This document shows positions 15,319 to 24,701 of a DNA stretch of 40,629 nucleotides, in pieces (the first letter of the stretch is position 1; each line of letters opens with the position of its first letter). The position numbers and the translations under genes are program-made. Under the pieces are notes generated by a model. It made no database searches and was not told the origin of the DNA. It saw nothing but the letters and a program-made list of their open reading frames with translations. The stretch lies in NCBI GenBank assembly GCA_945946655.1, contig CAMEWM010000010.1, forward strand, positions 1-40,629, given 5' to 3'. This stretch comes from an uncultured Clostridium sp. GTDB lineage: Bacteria; Bacillota; Clostridia; TANB77; CAG-508.

Positions 15319-16695
15319 TTAATAATAAAATTTAGCATCACTAAATAAATCATCATATAATTGATTTAATGGTGCAATTAAATCATCTTTACTTTGTACG
15401 AAGAAAAATTTTGTTTTTCCTTTATCAACACTCATATATAATGAACTGCAAAACCCACCTAAATTTAAATTTGGATATATAAAACATAATGCTTCCATTG
15501 GAATTGTTCCTGGTAAAACTTGTATTCCTAAATCATTTAAGAATTGTTCTTGATTCTCATCTGGTAATGCTGATGGATGTGGTTTATACAAAAGAGTATA
15601 ATTCTCACCATAAGATTTAACGACTTGATTTATTAATCTTTCAAAATTTTCTTGACCTATTTTGCCATAAAATGGCTTTGTTCCAGTTATTACAAGATAA
15701 TTGGCTTCATCACTTTGAAAATATGTATTGTTTAATTCCTCTTTATCTAGTTTTACATACTTAAAAAATTTCTCTTTAGATTCATTATCCAATGCTTGAA
15801 ATTTATCTACAGCTATAATTTTTAGCAAATTAGCATTTTCCATTTCTTTTTGTACCAATTTATCTTCAAAGGTGATCAATTCTGGAAATTGTAATATATA
15901 TGTAAAATTATTTCTTAAAGTTGAAATATATAAATAATCCCAATAATTACCTTCTAGTGGCTCTATTGTAGAGATTTGTCCCATTCTAAATTGTTTTATA
16001 AAAGTATCTAAACTTGCTTTTTCATTTAAAAATATATCATAAGAATTTGCTTTTTTTATCTTTATATCTCTAATTTCTTTTTCCGTTCCGGATTCATAAT
16101 AATCCGTATATGATATTGTTCCATCTGAATATATTGAAACGTCATATCTATTATCAGATAAGCCTAGGCTTCCAAATAATTCATATTCCCAATGAAATCT
16201 ATAATCGTCTAAATATAAATGGAAATATGCATCTTCATCTGATTTTAAAACTTTTTCAATGTAATTTTTTACTTCTGGAAGGAGTTTTTGTTTTAGATCT
16301 TCATTATTTAGATTACCAAGATATTCAGATATAACTAGATTTTTAGTATCTGCAACTAAAGACTCTGTATCAAGTGTAGAAGACTTCGTTGTCCATAAAA
16401 AACCATTCATTTCTCCTCTATCGGCAATTTCTAAAGCAGTGAATAATGCTTGTAAAGTTTGAGAAGATAAATAAATATAATATTCATTTTCTTTTTTTCT
16501 TTTTATATCTTTTATACTTACATTTATTCTTTTGTAAGCCTCTCCTTTGACTATCTCTATTTTATAATTTCCAGGCTCAAAAAATCTTTCGCCTTCATAT
16601 CTTTTTCCGTTTACTGCAATTATTTGATCTTTATCTTTATTTTGTATAGTAAATGGCATCTTGTTTTTTTTTATAATCTGATATTTCTTCTTCAT
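15319..16695 (-). CDS. GT80-family sialyltransferase-like glycosyltransferase
   Basis: Strongly resembles the GT80 fold of Pasteurella and Photobacterium sialyltransferases. The best-matching stations, compared from memory, are YYIYLSSQTLQALFTAL (near 72-88), IYSDGTISYTDYY (188-200, with D191 where the catalytic base lies), LVITGTKPFYG (near 334-344), LLYKPHP (368-374, with H373 as the CMP-binding His), IPMEAL (398-403) and GGFCSSLYMS (413-422). Residues 1-70 form a small beta domain, reminiscent of the Ig-like N-domain of some GT80 enzymes. Sugar donor and acceptor are unproven. The ATG at 16695 has no good ribosome binding site. It overlaps a 59-codon anchor ORF in another frame, and fusion of the two across an A9 tract would give a 498-aa membrane-anchored enzyme. 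Alone, on the opposite strand to its neighbours. Confidence 0.75.
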   Translation of the reverse strand: MKKKYQIIKKNKMPFTIQNKDKDQIIAVNGKRYEGERFFEPGNYKIEIVKGEAYKRINVSIKDIKRKKENEYYIYLSSQTLQALFTALEIADRGEMNGFLWTTKSSTLDTESLVADTKNLVISEYLGNLNNEDLKQKLLPEVKNYIEKVLKSDEDAYFHLYLDDYRFHWEYELFGSLGLSDNRYDVSIYSDGTISYTDYYESGTEKEIRDIKIKKANSYDIFLNEKASLDTFIKQFRMGQISTIEPLEGNYWDYLYISTLRNNFTYILQFPELITFEDKLVQKEMENANLLKIIAVDKFQALDNESKEKFFKYVKLDKEELNNTYFQSDEANYLVITGTKPFYGKIGQENFERLINQVVKSYGENYTLLYKPHPSALPDENQEQFLNDLGIQVLPGTIPMEALCFIYPNLNLGGFCSSLYMSVDKGKTKFFFVQSKDDLIAPLNQLYDDLFSDAKFYY

Positions 16696-16816
16696 AACTA
16701 TTCATTATTCCTACTTCAAGTTTACTGCCTAAATAAAAATGCCTTCCCCAAAACATTATAATTCCTAGAATTATAATAAAAATTAATACTATTAATACAG
16801 CTTTTAAATATTTCAT
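16637..16816 (-). CDS. Signal-anchor ORF overlapping the GT80 start (probable N-terminus of the same gene)
   Basis: 59 codons, from an ATG at 16816 with AGGAGG 5 bases upstream to a TAA at 16637. It encodes a single signal-anchor helix (about 4-23, YLKAVLIVLIFIIILGIIM) and a short stalk ending in SYEEEISDYKKK, after which the frame becomes nonsense. The stalk reaches a run of nine A's (T's on plus at 16664-16672). Removing one A joins it in frame to GT80 residue 11 onward. The leader carries the promoter and the good ribosome binding site that the GT80 frame lacks, so I read them as one broken, slipping or phase-variable gene, or a sequencing error. Confidence 0.65.
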   Translation of the reverse strand: MKYLKAVLIVLIFIIILGIIMFWGRHFYLGSKLEVGIMNSYEEEISDYKKKQDAIYYTK

Positions 16817-16842
16817 ATGATCCTCCTTTTGTTTACGTTTTT

Positions 16843-16871
16843 ATTATAATTTTATTTATTATGCTTGTCAA
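16843..16871 (-). promoter_or_regulatory. Perfect consensus sigma-A promoter of the GT80 locus
   Basis: On the minus strand TTGACA (16866-16871), a 17-base spacer and TATAAT (16843-16848): 12 of 12 consensus bases. It lies 27 bases upstream of the anchor ORF and is the strongest promoter seen in the window. Confidence 0.85.
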
Positions 16872-16941
16872 CGTATTAAAATTAGGTTAAATTAAATAAA
16901 AATTTGCATGAACAAAAACAAACAAATTTTTGTATAAACTA

Positions 16942-16970
16942 TTGACAGATAAAAAAATAAAATGTAATAT
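16942..16970 (+). promoter_or_regulatory. Promoter of recN
   Basis: TTGACA at 16942-16947, a 17-base spacer and TAATAT at 16965-16970, 35 bases before the recN start, divergent from the GT80 promoter. No convincing LexA box was found beside it. Confidence 0.6.
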
Positions 16971-17005
16971 ATATACGAACAAAGATTTGTATATAGGAGG
17001 TATGT

Positions 17006-18634
17006 ATGATTACCACATTACATATAAAAAATATAGGTATAATAGATGATTTAATTATAGATTTAAATAAGGGGTTAAATGTCTTAACGGGAGAAACTGG
17101 TGCAGGGAAAACATTAATTGTAGATTCGTTGGGAATAATAGCAGGTGGAAGATTTTCAAAAGACATGATAAGAAAGGGACAATCCGTTTCATTTGTAGAA
17201 TTAGGTCTATATCTGCCAGACAATCCAATTGCAATAGATGGAAATATTGTAGTGTCAAGAGAGATAAACACATCTGGAAAGAATTTGTGCAAAATAAATG
17301 GAAGACTAGTGACCGTAAATGAATTGCGAAATTTTATGAAAAATATTATAGACATACATGGACAATATGATAATCAAACGTTATTGGATACTGCCTTTCA
17401 TACTAAATATCTCGACGAATTTATAGGCAATGAAATTCTTGATAAAAATGAAAAATATTTAAGACTATATAATGAATATATTAATCTTAAATCACTGTTA
17501 AAAAATAATTATGGTGATGAGATAGAAAAACAACGTCGCTTAGACTTGTTGCAATATCAATATAAAGAGATAAATATGGCAAAATTAAAACAAGGAGAAG
17601 ATGAACAATTAGAGGAAAAAAGAAGGATAATAATGAATTCAGAAAAAGTAGCAGAAGCATTAAATAATGTAAGCAGTAATTTGGAAGGAACTATTATAGA
17701 TGTAATAAATGATTCTATTAGAGCATTGGAAAAGATAGAAACAGTAAATGAACAGTATAGTAAAAAACTTGTAGAATTAAAAAATATATATTATGAAGTA
17801 CAAGAACTATCAAGAGATATATATAATATGAAAGAAGATATTTATTTTGACGAAGAAGAGAGAAATGAAATTGAAGAAAGATTAGACGAAATACATTCTT
17901 TAAAAAGAAAATATGGAAATAGTATAGATGATATTTTAGAATATAAAGAAAAATTAGAGAATGAGATTAGTAAAATAGAAAATATAGATGAAGAGAATAA
18001 AAATATAAAAAACAAAATAAAAGAAATAGAAAAAGAAATGAATGATATTTGCAATATAACTAACAGAATAAGAAATGAAAAATCTCTTATTTTAAACGAG
18101 AAAATAAATAAAGAGTTAGAAGAATTGGAGATGAAGAATGCAAAATTTAATGCAAAAGTTATAGAAGATGAAGAATTTTCTGATAGTGGGAAAAGCCATG
18201 TAGAATTTGTAATAACAACAAATTTAGGAGAAGATGAAAAAGAGCTAAATAAAATTGCATCAGGAGGAGAGATGTCTAGAATAATGTTGGCAATAAAAAC
18301 TGTTTTATCGGATATTGATGAAGTTCCTATATTGATTTTTGATGAGATTGATACTGGGATTAGTGGTAAAGCAGCAAACTCAGTGGGAGAAAAATTAAGA
18401 AAAATAGCACAACGCCATCAAGTATTGATTATAACTCATTTGGCTTCTATAGCAGCAAAGGGAGAATATAATTATTATATATATAAAGAAGTGAAGGATA
18501 ATAAGACAAATACAAAAATAAAATTATTAAATGAAAATGAAACTATTCGAGAAATAGCAAGGATTGCTTCAGGGGAAATAACGGAAGTAGCTATATCGCA
18601 TGCAAAAGAATTAAGAAAAAAGAATGTAGCATAA
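17006..18634 (+). CDS. recN: DNA repair ATPase RecN
   Basis: An SMC-like protein that gathers DNA ends early in double-strand-break repair. N-terminal Walker A GETGAGKT near residues 29-36 and the IDIHGQYDNQTLLD segment are followed by a long coiled coil (about 150-385). The C-terminal ABC signature IASGGEMSRIMLAIK and Walker B LIFDEIDTGISG complete it. 542 aa is slightly shorter than average. AGGAGG lies 5 bases before the ATG at 17006. In many Firmicutes recN follows ahrC/argR; here it follows the minus-strand GT80 locus and is transcribed from its own promoter. Confidence 0.96.
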   Translation: MITTLHIKNIGIIDDLIIDLNKGLNVLTGETGAGKTLIVDSLGIIAGGRFSKDMIRKGQSVSFVELGLYLPDNPIAIDGNIVVSREINTSGKNLCKINGRLVTVNELRNFMKNIIDIHGQYDNQTLLDTAFHTKYLDEFIGNEILDKNEKYLRLYNEYINLKSLLKNNYGDEIEKQRRLDLLQYQYKEINMAKLKQGEDEQLEEKRRIIMNSEKVAEALNNVSSNLEGTIIDVINDSIRALEKIETVNEQYSKKLVELKNIYYEVQELSRDIYNMKEDIYFDEEERNEIEERLDEIHSLKRKYGNSIDDILEYKEKLENEISKIENIDEENKNIKNKIKEIEKEMNDICNITNRIRNEKSLILNEKINKELEELEMKNAKFNAKVIEDEEFSDSGKSHVEFVITTNLGEDEKELNKIASGGEMSRIMLAIKTVLSDIDEVPILIFDEIDTGISGKAANSVGEKLRKIAQRHQVLIITHLASIAAKGEYNYYIYKEVKDNKTNTKIKLLNENETIREIARIASGEITEVAISHAKELRKKNVA

Positions 18635-18667
18635 TTAAAATAAATTGGTGTACATAAATAAAAAATA

Positions 18668-18696
18668 TTTACAGATTTGTTTTTCTATTATATAAT
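18668..18696 (+). promoter_or_regulatory. Promoter of the site-2-protease gene
   Basis: TTTACA at 18668-18673, a 17-base spacer and TATAAT at 18691-18696: 11 of 12 consensus bases, 30 bases before the start codon. Confidence 0.72.
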
Positions 18697-18726
18697 ATAA
18701 GCATTAAAAATTGAGAGGTTGAAAAT

Positions 18727-19467
18727 ATGTTTAATATAGATAGAAGAATTATATATATAATTATTGCTGTATTGGCTGTTATTACAATTATACAATATGC
18801 TAGTAATCCAATGGCATTATTAACATTGTTACTTACTTTACCTGGAGTAATAGTAGCTATAACATTCCATGAATTTGCACATGCTTTTGCAGCAGATAAA
18901 CTTGGGGATGACACACCAAGGCGTCAAGGCAGAGTGAATTTAAATCCATTATCACACATAGATCCAATAGGATTTTTAATGCTTATATTTGTTCACTTTG
19001 GTTGGGGAAAACCGGTGGAAATAAATCCAACTAACTTTAACAGAAAAAGATCTATGTCTGCTCAAGAAGCAATAGTGGCTCTGTCTGGACCTTTGATGAA
19101 TATAATAATTGCACTTATATTAACAATCATACTTTTTGCAGTAAATACCTTTGCTCCATCATTCGTTATGTCTCAAATTGGTATATTATTAGAAATAACA
19201 TTAAGAATGGCAATTAGTGTTAATATAGGGTTAGGTGTATTTAATTTAATACCATTGCCACCTTTGGATGGTTCTAAAATATTAATCCACTTTTTACCAT
19301 ACAAAGCTAGAAATTGGTTTATGGAAAATAAACAAGTATTTTATATAGTATTTATTGTTCTATGGGTAACAAATCTAATCAGTTATATAGTATCACCTGT
19401 AATAAGTGTTGTAGATAAAGGAATAAATTTGCTAGTAGCGACAATGTTTAGAATTTTTAAACTATAA
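18727..19467 (+). CDS. Site-2 protease family (M50) intramembrane metalloprotease homologue
   Basis: 246 aa with about six helices. HEFAH at 48-52 is the HExxH zinc site in a membrane segment, and IPLPPLDGSKIL supplies the third ligand Asp. This is the compact family without a PDZ domain, common in Firmicutes beside housekeeping genes. Substrates are unknown. GAGAGG precedes the ATG. The tsaD start follows 19 bases after its stop, so they may share a transcript. Confidence 0.9.
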   Translation: MFNIDRRIIYIIIAVLAVITIIQYASNPMALLTLLLTLPGVIVAITFHEFAHAFAADKLGDDTPRRQGRVNLNPLSHIDPIGFLMLIFVHFGWGKPVEINPTNFNRKRSMSAQEAIVALSGPLMNIIIALILTIILFAVNTFAPSFVMSQIGILLEITLRMAISVNIGLGVFNLIPLPPLDGSKILIHFLPYKARNWFMENKQVFYIVFIVLWVTNLISYIVSPVISVVDKGINLLVATMFRIFKL

Positions 19468-19486
19468 TATTAGAAAGAGAGAAAAA

Positions 19487-20480
19487 ATGAAAGATATATT
19501 AATAATGCGGTATTGAATCGAGTTGCGATGAAACGTCCGTATCTATTGTAAAAAATGGAAGAGAAATACTATCAAATGTAATTGATACACAAATAAGCAT
19601 ACATGAAAAATTTGGAGGAGTAGTTCCAGAAATAGCTTCTAGAAATCACATAGAAGCTATTTCAAATGTTATGAAGAAAGCTGTTAACGATGCAAAAATT
19701 AATATTAATGATATAGATGCTATAGCGTGTACATATGGACCGGGACTAGTAGGAGCTCTGCTAGTAGGAGTATCTTATGCTAAAGCATTAAGTTATGCCC
19801 TTAACAAGCCATTAATTGGAGTAAATCACATAAAGGGCCATATTGCAGCTAATTATATTACGCACAAAGAGTTAGAACCACCATTCTTATGTATGATGAT
19901 GTCTGGGGGAAATACGCAGATAATATTAGTAAAGGATTATAATACATTTGAAGTATTAGGTAAAACAAAAGATGACGCAATAGGAGAGGCTTTTGATAAA
20001 GTTGCGAGGGTGATTGGTTTAGGATATCCTGGAGGACCCAAAATAGACAAATTGGCTTTACAAGGACAAGCAACAATTGAATTACCCAAAACACATTTTG
20101 ATAATCTAAACTTTAGCTTTAGTGGAATTAAAACTGCAGTTATTAATCTACATCATAAGAATCCAAACATTAATAAAGCGGATCTAGCAGCAAGCTTTGA
20201 AGATACTGTATCTAATATATTGGTTACACATGCAAAAGAAGCTGTTAACTTGACTGGAATAGAAAAGATTGTATTAGCCGGAGGAGTGTCTGCAAATACG
20301 TATATAAGAAAAAAGTTTGATGATTTAGCAAAAGAAAATAATTTGAAAATATATTATCCAGAATTAAAATTATGTACTGATAATGGCGCAATGATTGCTG
20401 CAGCTGGATATTATGAGTTTTTAAGCGGAAATAAATCAAATTTAGAGTTGAATGCAATACCAAATTTAACTCTTAGTTAG
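19487..20480 (+). CDS. tsaD: tRNA threonylcarbamoyltransferase TsaD, frameshifted near its N-terminus in this sequence
   Basis: With TsaB and TsaE it makes t6A37 on tRNAs reading ANN codons. From 19509 one frame runs GIESSCDETSVSIV to the stop at 20480, including the metal-binding NHIKGHIAAN, MMMSGGNTQI, GEAFDKVAR and the C-terminal DNGAMIAAAG. The start ATG at 19487 (MKDILI) is in a different frame and would stop at 19514-19516. One extra base among 19505-19508 explains it: dropping C19508 gives MKDILIMGIESSCDET, the normal family start. The first in-frame ATG otherwise is 19671, which would lose about 60 essential residues. As tsaD is usually indispensable, an assembly error is likeliest, with real frameshifting less so. 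Confidence 0.9.
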
Positions 20481-20493
20481 GGGATTTTGAATA

Positions 20494-21186
20494 ATGGCTA
20501 TATATGCAATATCTGATTTACATTTATCTTTTAATACAAACAAACCAATGAATATATTTGGTTGGAATGACTATGAAGAAAAAATCAGGGAAGATTGGAA
20601 AAATAAAGTTAAAAATAATGACCTAGTTTTATTGCCAGGGGATTTTTCGTGGGAAATGAAATTAAATGATACCTATAAAGATTTTAAATTCTTGGCAGAT
20701 TTACCAGGAAAAAAGTTGTTATTGAAAGGAAATCATGACTATTGGTGGACAACATTAAAAAGTATGAGAACATTTTTAAAACAAAACAATATAGAAAACA
20801 TAGATTTTATCTATAATAATAGCTATGAATTCGAGAATACAGTAATCACTGGTACTAGAGGATGGAATTTAATTAATGAAACTAAAGAAGATGAAAAAAT
20901 AAAGAAAAGAGAGATTATCAGATTAGAAAATTCTATTAAGGATGGAATTCAAAAATTTGGAATAAATAAAAATATAATAGTATGTATGCATTATCCACCT
21001 ATATTAAGAGATAACAAAAAGAACGAGTTTACTGAAATTCTGGAAAGATATAATGTTAAATGCTGTATATATGGACATTTGCATGGAAAGAGCCAATCAA
21101 ACATAATAGAAGGTTTATATAATGATATAGAATACAAAATGGTAAGTTGCGATTATACTGATTTCAAACTTGTAAAAATAGTGTAA
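20494..21186 (+). CDS. Calcineurin-like metallophosphoesterase
   Basis: 230 aa with the full metallophosphoesterase motif set: SDLHLSF (D8, H10), PGDFSW (D50), KGNHDYWW (N80, H81), VCMHYPP and YGHLHGKS. Two metal ions would hydrolyse a phosphoester, but the substrate is not evident. The WW after GNHDY and the long insertion before MHYPP mark the subgroup often annotated as a phosphohydrolase in Clostridia. It starts 13 bases after tsaD, probably in the same transcript. Confidence 0.88.
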   Translation: MAIYAISDLHLSFNTNKPMNIFGWNDYEEKIREDWKNKVKNNDLVLLPGDFSWEMKLNDTYKDFKFLADLPGKKLLLKGNHDYWWTTLKSMRTFLKQNNIENIDFIYNNSYEFENTVITGTRGWNLINETKEDEKIKKREIIRLENSIKDGIQKFGINKNIIVCMHYPPILRDNKKNEFTEILERYNVKCCIYGHLHGKSQSNIIEGLYNDIEYKMVSCDYTDFKLVKIV

Positions 21187-21212
21187 AAAAGATGACAATA
21201 TCTAAAAAACGC

Positions 21213-21240
21213 TTGCAATATACGGAATTTGTGGTATAAT
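21213..21240 (+). promoter_or_regulatory. Promoter of tig
   Basis: TTGCAA at 21213-21218, a 16-base spacer and TATAAT at 21235-21240 with TG upstream (extended -10). Confidence 0.65.
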
Positions 21241-21283
21241 AAACTAGCAATTTATTGAAAAAACTAGAAAGGACTTGAATTAA

Positions 21284-22570
21284 ATGAGTATAAAAATAGA
21301 AAAAACAGAAAACAAAAACGAATTAAAACTAGAATTTAAAATTGAAGCAAAAAAGTTTGATGAAGCAATAATGAAGGTGTTTAATAAAAGTGCAAAATAT
21401 TTCAATATACCTGGATTTAGAAAAGGAAAGGCACCATTTAATATTGTTGAAAGAATGTATGGAGATGAAATATTCTATGAAGATGCTTTCAATGAGTTAG
21501 TTCCTTCAATATATGAAAAAGAAATAGAAGATAATAAAATAGAAGCAGTAAGCAGACCTGATATTCATATAGTAAACATGAAAAAAGGAGAGGACCTAGT
21601 ATTTACAGCAGTAGTACAAACAAAACCAGAAGTAACATTAGGCAAATATAAAGGTATAGAACTTAAAAAAGTAGAATATCCTGTAACTGATGAAGATGTT
21701 GAACATGAATTAGGACATATGCAAGAACAAAATGCAAGAACTTTAACTGTTGAAGATAGACCTGTAAAAGAGAAAGATATAGCAGTTATTGACTTTGAAG
21801 GATTTGTTGATGGTAAAGCATTTGAAGGTGGAAAAGCAGAGAATCATGAATTAGAGATAGGAAGTAAAACGTTTATTCCGGGCTTTGAAGACCAAATTAT
21901 TGGAATGAAAAAAGACGAAGAAAAAGATGTAAATGTAAAATTCCCAGAAGATTACTTTTCTAAGGATTTAGCAGGAAAAGATGCAACATTTAAAGTAAAA
22001 TTGCATGAAATTAAAGAGAAAAAATTACCTGAACTAGATGATGAATTTGCTAAAGATGTTTCTGAATTTGATACATTAAAAGAACTAAAAGCAAGTATAA
22101 AAGAAAAGAAACAAGCACAAAATGATGATAAAGCAAAACATGAAACAGAGAGCTTAGCTATCGAAGCAGTAGCTGCTAACACAAAAATTGATATTCCATC
22201 AGGAATGATTGAGACAGAGATTGATGCAATGATAAGAGATTTAGAGCAACAACTATCATACCAAGGAATTAGCTTAGAACAATATTTACATATCATTAAT
22301 AAAACTAAAGAAGAAATTGAAGATAACTACAAAGAGCAAGCAGAGAAAAATGTAAAATCAAGATTAATACTAGAAGCAATAATTAATGCAGAAAAACTAG
22401 AAGCTTCTGACGAAGAAGTTGCTGAAAAAGTTAAAGAAATGGCAACAAGTTATGGAAGAAAAGAAGAAGAGTTAAATAAAAATGAAGCATTAAAGGAATA
22501 TATTTCTAATAATATAAAAACAGAAAAAGCTATAGAATTAATAATTGAAAATGCGAAAATAAAGAAATAA
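21284..22570 (+). CDS. tig: Trigger factor
   Basis: A ribosome-bound chaperone and prolyl isomerase. The ribosome-docking signature GFRKGKAP is at 44-51. The FKBP-type domain spans about 150-240 (VIDFEGFVDGKAFEGGKAENHELEIGS region, then FIPGFEDQIIGM). A helical C-terminal arm domain completes 428 aa, which is standard. AAAGGA lies 10 bases before the ATG. First gene of the tig-clpP-clpX set, the usual bacterial order. Confidence 0.96.
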   Translation: MSIKIEKTENKNELKLEFKIEAKKFDEAIMKVFNKSAKYFNIPGFRKGKAPFNIVERMYGDEIFYEDAFNELVPSIYEKEIEDNKIEAVSRPDIHIVNMKKGEDLVFTAVVQTKPEVTLGKYKGIELKKVEYPVTDEDVEHELGHMQEQNARTLTVEDRPVKEKDIAVIDFEGFVDGKAFEGGKAENHELEIGSKTFIPGFEDQIIGMKKDEEKDVNVKFPEDYFSKDLAGKDATFKVKLHEIKEKKLPELDDEFAKDVSEFDTLKELKASIKEKKQAQNDDKAKHETESLAIEAVAANTKIDIPSGMIETEIDAMIRDLEQQLSYQGISLEQYLHIINKTKEEIEDNYKEQAEKNVKSRLILEAIINAEKLEASDEEVAEKVKEMATSYGRKEEELNKNEALKEYISNNIKTEKAIELIIENAKIKK

Positions 22571-22576
22571 AAAATG

Positions 22577-22636
22577 AAATAGTTAGGGGGGATTATTTAT
22601 ATATTATATAAATACTATTATGCTCACTAACTATTT
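22577..22636 (+). other. Long inverted repeat between tig and clpP
   Basis: AAATAGTTAG at 22577-22586 is complementary to 22627-22636, enclosing an AT-rich inner palindrome and GGGGGG at 22585-22591. There is no good T-tract, so it may be a weak terminator, attenuator or RNA-processing structure in the 120-base gap. Confidence 0.4.
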
Positions 22637-22690
22637 TGAGTTTTATAGTAAATCAATATTCGATAGATAAAATAAGGAGGAAATAAAATT

Positions 22691-23296
22691 ATGTTTGAAA
22701 AAGATAGTTTAGTACCATATGTCATAGAGCAATCAGCTAGAGGAGAAAGATCATATGATATATTTTCAAGATTATTAAAGGATAGAATTATATTTTTAGG
22801 AGAAGAAGTAAATGCAACTTCTGCAGGATTAGTTGTTGCACAGTTATTATTTCTTGAATCAGAAGATCCTGACAAAGAAATAGATTTGTACTTAAATACA
22901 CCAGGTGGATCAATTACAGATGGAATGGCTATTGTTGATACAATGAATTATATAAAATGCCCTGTATCAACAATATGCGTTGGAATGGCTGCAAGTATGG
23001 GATCTGTACTTCTATGTTCTGGAGAAAAAGGAAAAAGATTTGCTACTCCAAATTCAGAGATATTAATACATCAACCATTAATTGGAGGGGGAGGACTTTC
23101 TGGACAAACAACAGAAATAAAAATACATGCTGATCATATGGTAAAGACAAGAGAAAAGTTAAACAAAATATTAAGTGACAGAACGGGTCAACCAATTGAA
23201 GTAATTAATAGAGATACAGAGAGAGATCATTATATGACAGCTCAAGAAGCCCTAGAATATGGATTAATTGATGGAATTATGGAAAAAAGAAAATAA
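22691..23296 (+). CDS. clpP: ATP-dependent Clp protease proteolytic subunit ClpP
   Basis: A serine protease forming the tetradecameric Clp core. The catalytic triad is S102 (GMAASMGS), H127 (ILIHQP) and D179 (RDTERD). 201 aa is normal. Compared with Bacillus ClpP the loop after IHQP is three residues longer and glycine-rich (IGGGGLSG), near the handle helix. AAGGAGG precedes the ATG. Confidence 0.97.
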   Translation: MFEKDSLVPYVIEQSARGERSYDIFSRLLKDRIIFLGEEVNATSAGLVVAQLLFLESEDPDKEIDLYLNTPGGSITDGMAIVDTMNYIKCPVSTICVGMAASMGSVLLCSGEKGKRFATPNSEILIHQPLIGGGGLSGQTTEIKIHADHMVKTREKLNKILSDRTGQPIEVINRDTERDHYMTAQEALEYGLIDGIMEKRK

Positions 23297-23338
23297 AAAT
23301 TGAACTTATGATTATAAATTTGAAAAGGAGATTTATTG

Positions 23339-24655
23339 ATGCCAAAAGGAGATAAAGATAAGACTATAAGATGCTCTTTTTGTGGAAAGACACAAGAAGA
23401 GGTGGAGAGAATTATAGCTGGACCAGGAGTATATATTTGTGATGAATGTATAAAGGTTTGTACCAATATAATTGAAAACGACTTATATGAAGATAGCGAA
23501 ATAACATATGAACAAGAATCACCTGCCAATTTACCAAAACCTGAAGAGATAAAAGCTATTTTAGATGAATATGTGATTGGTCAGGATACAGCAAAAAAGA
23601 CATTATCTGTTGCAGTATATAATCATTATAAAAGGATAAATAATGCAAAAAGTGAAGATAAAGATGATGTTGAAATACAAAAAAGCAATATATTGTTACT
23701 AGGACCAACTGGATGTGGCAAAACACTGTTAGCTCAAACTCTTGCAAGAATATTACAAGTGCCATTTGCAATTGCAGATGCAACAACCTTAACTGAAGCA
23801 GGATACGTTGGAGAAGATGTCGAAAATATATTATTGAAATTGATCCAAGCAGCTGATTATGATGTTGAAAAAGCTGAAAAAGGAATTATATATATAGACG
23901 AAATTGACAAAATATCTAGGAAATCAGAAAATCCATCTATAACAAGAGATGTAAGTGGTGAAGGAGTACAACAAGCTTTATTAAAAATCATTGAAGGAAC
24001 AGTTGCGTCTGTTCCACCACAAGGAGGGAGAAAACATCCTCATCAAGAGTTTATTCAGATTAATACTCAAAATATATTGTTCATATGTGGAGGAGCTTTT
24101 GACGGTCTTGAAAAAATTATTAAAGACAGAGTGGATAAAAAGACAATGGGATTTGGTGCAGATATAAAAAGTAGTAAGGAAATGAAAAAATATGATGTCT
24201 TTGAATCTTTGCTACCACAAGATTTACTAAAATTTGGCTTGATTCCAGAGTTTGTAGGAAGATTACCTATAGTTACTACTCTAAAAGAATTAGATAGAGA
24301 TGCTTTAATAAAAATAATGACTGAGCCAAAAAATTCATTAGTAAAGCAGTATAAAAAATTGTTTAAATATGATAATGTAGAATTAGAGTTTGATGGAGAA
24401 GCTTTAAATGCTATAGTAGATAAAGCTATTGAAAGAAAAACAGGAGCTAGAGGATTAAGAGCGATTATAGAAGACATAATGAGAGACATAATGTTTGAAA
24501 TACCATCAAATCCTAAAATTGAAAAATGCATAATAACTAAAGCAACGGTAGAAAATGGTGAAGCACCTAAACTAATAATAAATAACAATAGAGAAGTTCC
24601 TAAAAAAGTAAAAACAAAAAGAACAACAACAAGTAAAAAGACTGGAACAGCATAA
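23339..24655 (+). CDS. clpX: ATP-dependent unfoldase ClpX
   Basis: An AAA+ unfoldase that feeds ClpP. The N-terminal zinc domain uses C12, C15, C34 and C37. Walker A is GPTGCGKT at 122-129, Walker B is IIYIDEID, and [10 protein letters not shown] marks the sensor region. The ClpP-docking loop, IGF in the best-studied ClpX, reads MGF at 270-272, a mild change. AAAAGGAG is 8 bases before the ATG at 23339; the TTG three bases earlier is less well placed. 438 aa. Confidence 0.97.
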   Translation: MPKGDKDKTIRCSFCGKTQEEVERIIAGPGVYICDECIKVCTNIIENDLYEDSEITYEQESPANLPKPEEIKAILDEYVIGQDTAKKTLSVAVYNHYKRINNAKSEDKDDVEIQKSNILLLGPTGCGKTLLAQTLARILQVPFAIADATTLTEAGYVGEDVENILLKLIQAADYDVEKAEKGIIYIDEIDKISRKSENPSITRDVSGEGVQQALLKIIEGTVASVPPQGGRKHPHQEFIQINTQNILFICGGAFDGLEKIIKDRVDKKTMGFGADIKSSKEMKKYDVFESLLPQDLLKFGLIPEFVGRLPIVTTLKELDRDALIKIMTEPKNSLVKQYKKLFKYDNVELEFDGEALNAIVDKAIERKTGARGLRAIIEDIMRDIMFEIPSNPKIEKCIITKATVENGEAPKLIINNNREVPKKVKTKRTTTSKKTGTA

Positions 24656-24701
24656 TAGTATAGATTAAAAGCATATTATTGTTATAAGTCAATAGATAAG
24701 A

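Noticed and set aside
15143..16900. The GT80 locus as a genomic island integrated at tRNA-Glu
   Set aside because: No copy of the tRNA 3' end was found at the far side of the gene, and no integrase or mobile-element gene is present.
16970..16995. A LexA/DinR-like box (CGAAC...TTTG) upstream of recN
   Set aside because: The half-sites do not match the Gram-positive CGAAC-N4-GTTCG pattern, and the second half is only ATTTG. In AT-rich DNA this is weak.
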